Assembly (NCBI GenBank): GCA_015489295.1
Contig: WGAB01000095.1
Location: 1-8,394 of the forward strand
Direction: 5' to 3'
Length of the DNA: 8,394 bases
Origin: Caldifarciminota bacterium
GTDB lineage: Bacteria > WOR-3 > Hydrothermia > WGAB01
The translations under genes and the position numbers were made by a program. Positions 7,413 through 8,394 of this stretch are shown here, piece after piece. Each line of letters begins with the position of its first letter. Positions within the stretch are counted from its first letter, which is position 1. Under the pieces are notes generated by a model, which saw nothing but the letters and a program-made list of their open reading frames with translations, was not told the DNA's origin and did no database searches.

Positions 7413-8394
7413 TACCCCGGCGCATGAAGGCCCTGGTGTACCACGGGGCCGACGATCTTCGCGTGGAAGAGGTACCGGTGCCGGAGCCCGGCCCCGGCGA
7501 GATCCTGGTGCGGGTTCGGGCCTCGGGGGTGTGCAGCGGCGAGGCCATGGACTGGTACATGGCACGCAAGGCGCCGCTGGTGCCCGGCCACGAGCCCGCC
7601 GGCGACATCGTGGCCGTGGGCAGCGGCGTGGAAGGGTTCCAGGTGGGCGACCGCGTGTTCGCCCATCACCATGTGCCCTGCATGACCTGCGAAGCCTGCC
7701 GCCGCGGCCGCTATGTGCAGTGCCCCCTGTGGCGCGAGAAAACCATCCAACCCGGCGCCATGGCCGAGTACATGAAGGTTTCGGCCCGCGCCGTGCAACT
7801 GGACACCCTGCGGCTGCCCCCCGAACTCTCCTACGAAGACGGCACCCTGATTGAACCCCTGGCCTGCTCGGTAAAGGCGGCCCGCACCGCCGGTATCCGT
7901 CCCGGCGACCGCGTGCTGGTGGTGGGCCTGGGCATCATGGGTATCCTGAACGCCCGCGTGGCCCGGGCTTACGGCGCCGCCGTCGTGGCCGGCACCGACC
8001 TGAACCCCTGGCGCCTCCAGAAGGCCCGGGACCTGGGCGTTGACCCCGTGTTCCAGGCAGCGCCAGGGGCACCGCTCCAGGAATGGGCCCGCGAGGTCAC
8101 CGACGGCCTGGGCTTTGATGTGGTGATCGTGGGACCGGGCATCGCCCGGGTGATCGAGACCTACGCAGCCCTCGTGGCCGGGGGCGGCACGCTCCTCGTG
8201 TTCACACCCACCGCCCCCATCGATCCGGTAACCCTGGACTTCTACGACCTCTATGTGCGCGAGGTGCGGGTGGTGCCCTCCTACTCGGCCGGGCCCTACG
8301 ACACCCGCGAAGCCCTGGACCTGTTGCGGCGGGGCGTGATCCGCGCCGAAGAGGTGGTCACCCACCGGTTCCCGCTGAGCCGGGCGCCGGAGGC
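7409..8394 (+). CDS. Zinc-dependent medium-chain dehydrogenase, second paralogue (3' end outside window)
   Basis: 328 complete codons are visible, perhaps 15-20 residues short of the usual length. It is a second MDR dehydrogenase and shares EVPVPEPGPGE (21-31) with its upstream neighbour, but is clearly divergent. Zinc ligands: Cys42, His61-Glu62 (PGHEP) and Glu149 (LIEPLA). Structural-zinc Cys are 91, 94, 97 and 105. The Rossmann loop VVGLGIMG (171-178) is followed by GTDLNP (195-200), with Asp197 where NAD-dependent members hold the adenosine ribose. The catalytic Cys motif is CSGE instead of CG(T/S)(D/E), so the usual Ser/Thr relay position holds Gly. The start at 7409 overlaps the previous stop as ATGA; an in-frame ATG at 7424 gives MKALVYHG, a typical family N-terminus, and may be the true start. 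Neither has a clear ribosome site. Substrate unknown. Confidence 0.87.
   Translation, partial: MIPRRMKALVYHGADDLRVEEVPVPEPGPGEILVRVRASGVCSGEAMDWYMARKAPLVPGHEPAGDIVAVGSGVEGFQVGDRVFAHHHVPCMTCEACRRGRYVQCPLWREKTIQPGAMAEYMKVSARAVQLDTLRLPPELSYEDGTLIEPLACSVKAARTAGIRPGDRVLVVGLGIMGILNARVARAYGAAVVAGTDLNPWRLQKARDLGVDPVFQAAPGAPLQEWAREVTDGLGFDVVIVGPGIARVIETYAALVAGGGTLLVFTPTAPIDPVTLDFYDLYVREVRVVPSYSAGPYDTREALDLLRRGVIRAEEVVTHRFPLSRAPE

Noticed and set aside
6198..8365. Two long minus-strand frames (6198-7565 and 7313-8365) opposite the dehydrogenases
   Set aside because: They are antisense shadows again. They have biased His/Gly/Ala composition, no motifs, and lie on top of well-conserved sense proteins.
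1..8394. Absence of CTAG
   Set aside because: I saw no CTAG, but this tetramer is rare in most bacterial genomes, so it is not specific evidence here.

Overview
The window is about 8.4 kb of very GC-rich bacterial DNA (roughly two thirds G+C by eye). It is packed with genes reading in one direction, with no gap longer than 11 bases. It reads as the interior of one long operon: both ends cut through genes, and I see no promoter, terminator, RNA gene, insertion sequence, repeat array or CRISPR. The GH57 4-alpha-glucanotransferase and the ATP-independent-looking Lon-like protease are gene types often met in thermophiles, so a high-GC thermophilic or moderately thermophilic bacterium is plausible. 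The phylum cannot be fixed from this window.

Layout, all on the + strand: (1) 1-186, the C-terminal end of a nucleotide-sugar epimerase/dehydratase of the extended SDR family; (2) 158-862, a sugar-1-phosphate nucleotidyltransferase with a TTG start; (3) 859-2907, a GH57 4-alpha-glucanotransferase with all catalytic motifs; (4) 2900-3931, galactose-1-phosphate uridylyltransferase (galT-type, two HIT halves); (5) 3943-6405, a Lon-like S16 protease of the AAA_32 type with an intact Ser-Lys dyad but eroded Walker motifs; (6) 6402-7412, a zinc-dependent medium-chain dehydrogenase; (7) 7409-8394, a second, paralogous zinc-dependent dehydrogenase, cut by the window end.

How they fit together: genes 1-4 form a carbohydrate module. 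The glucanotransferase remodels alpha-1,4-glucans such as glycogen or maltodextrin. The GalT-type enzyme moves nucleotidyl groups between hexose 1-phosphates. The nucleotidyltransferase and epimerase make and modify activated sugars, probably for storage or surface polysaccharide. Genes 6-7 are a tandem pair of alcohol or polyol dehydrogenases that could handle a sugar-derived alcohol; their substrate is unknown. The protease between the two modules is tightly coupled to both, but its role there is unexplained.

I did not find a clearly new biological system. The most interesting signals are: (a) strong avoidance of the tetranucleotide TCGA, visible in codon choice (Phe before Asp/Glu is always TTT and never TTC); (b) the degenerate ATPase motifs, Pro-rich linker and Lys-rich tail of the Lon-like protease; (c) opposite cofactor signatures and an altered proton-relay motif in the tandem dehydrogenases. 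All counts were made by eye.
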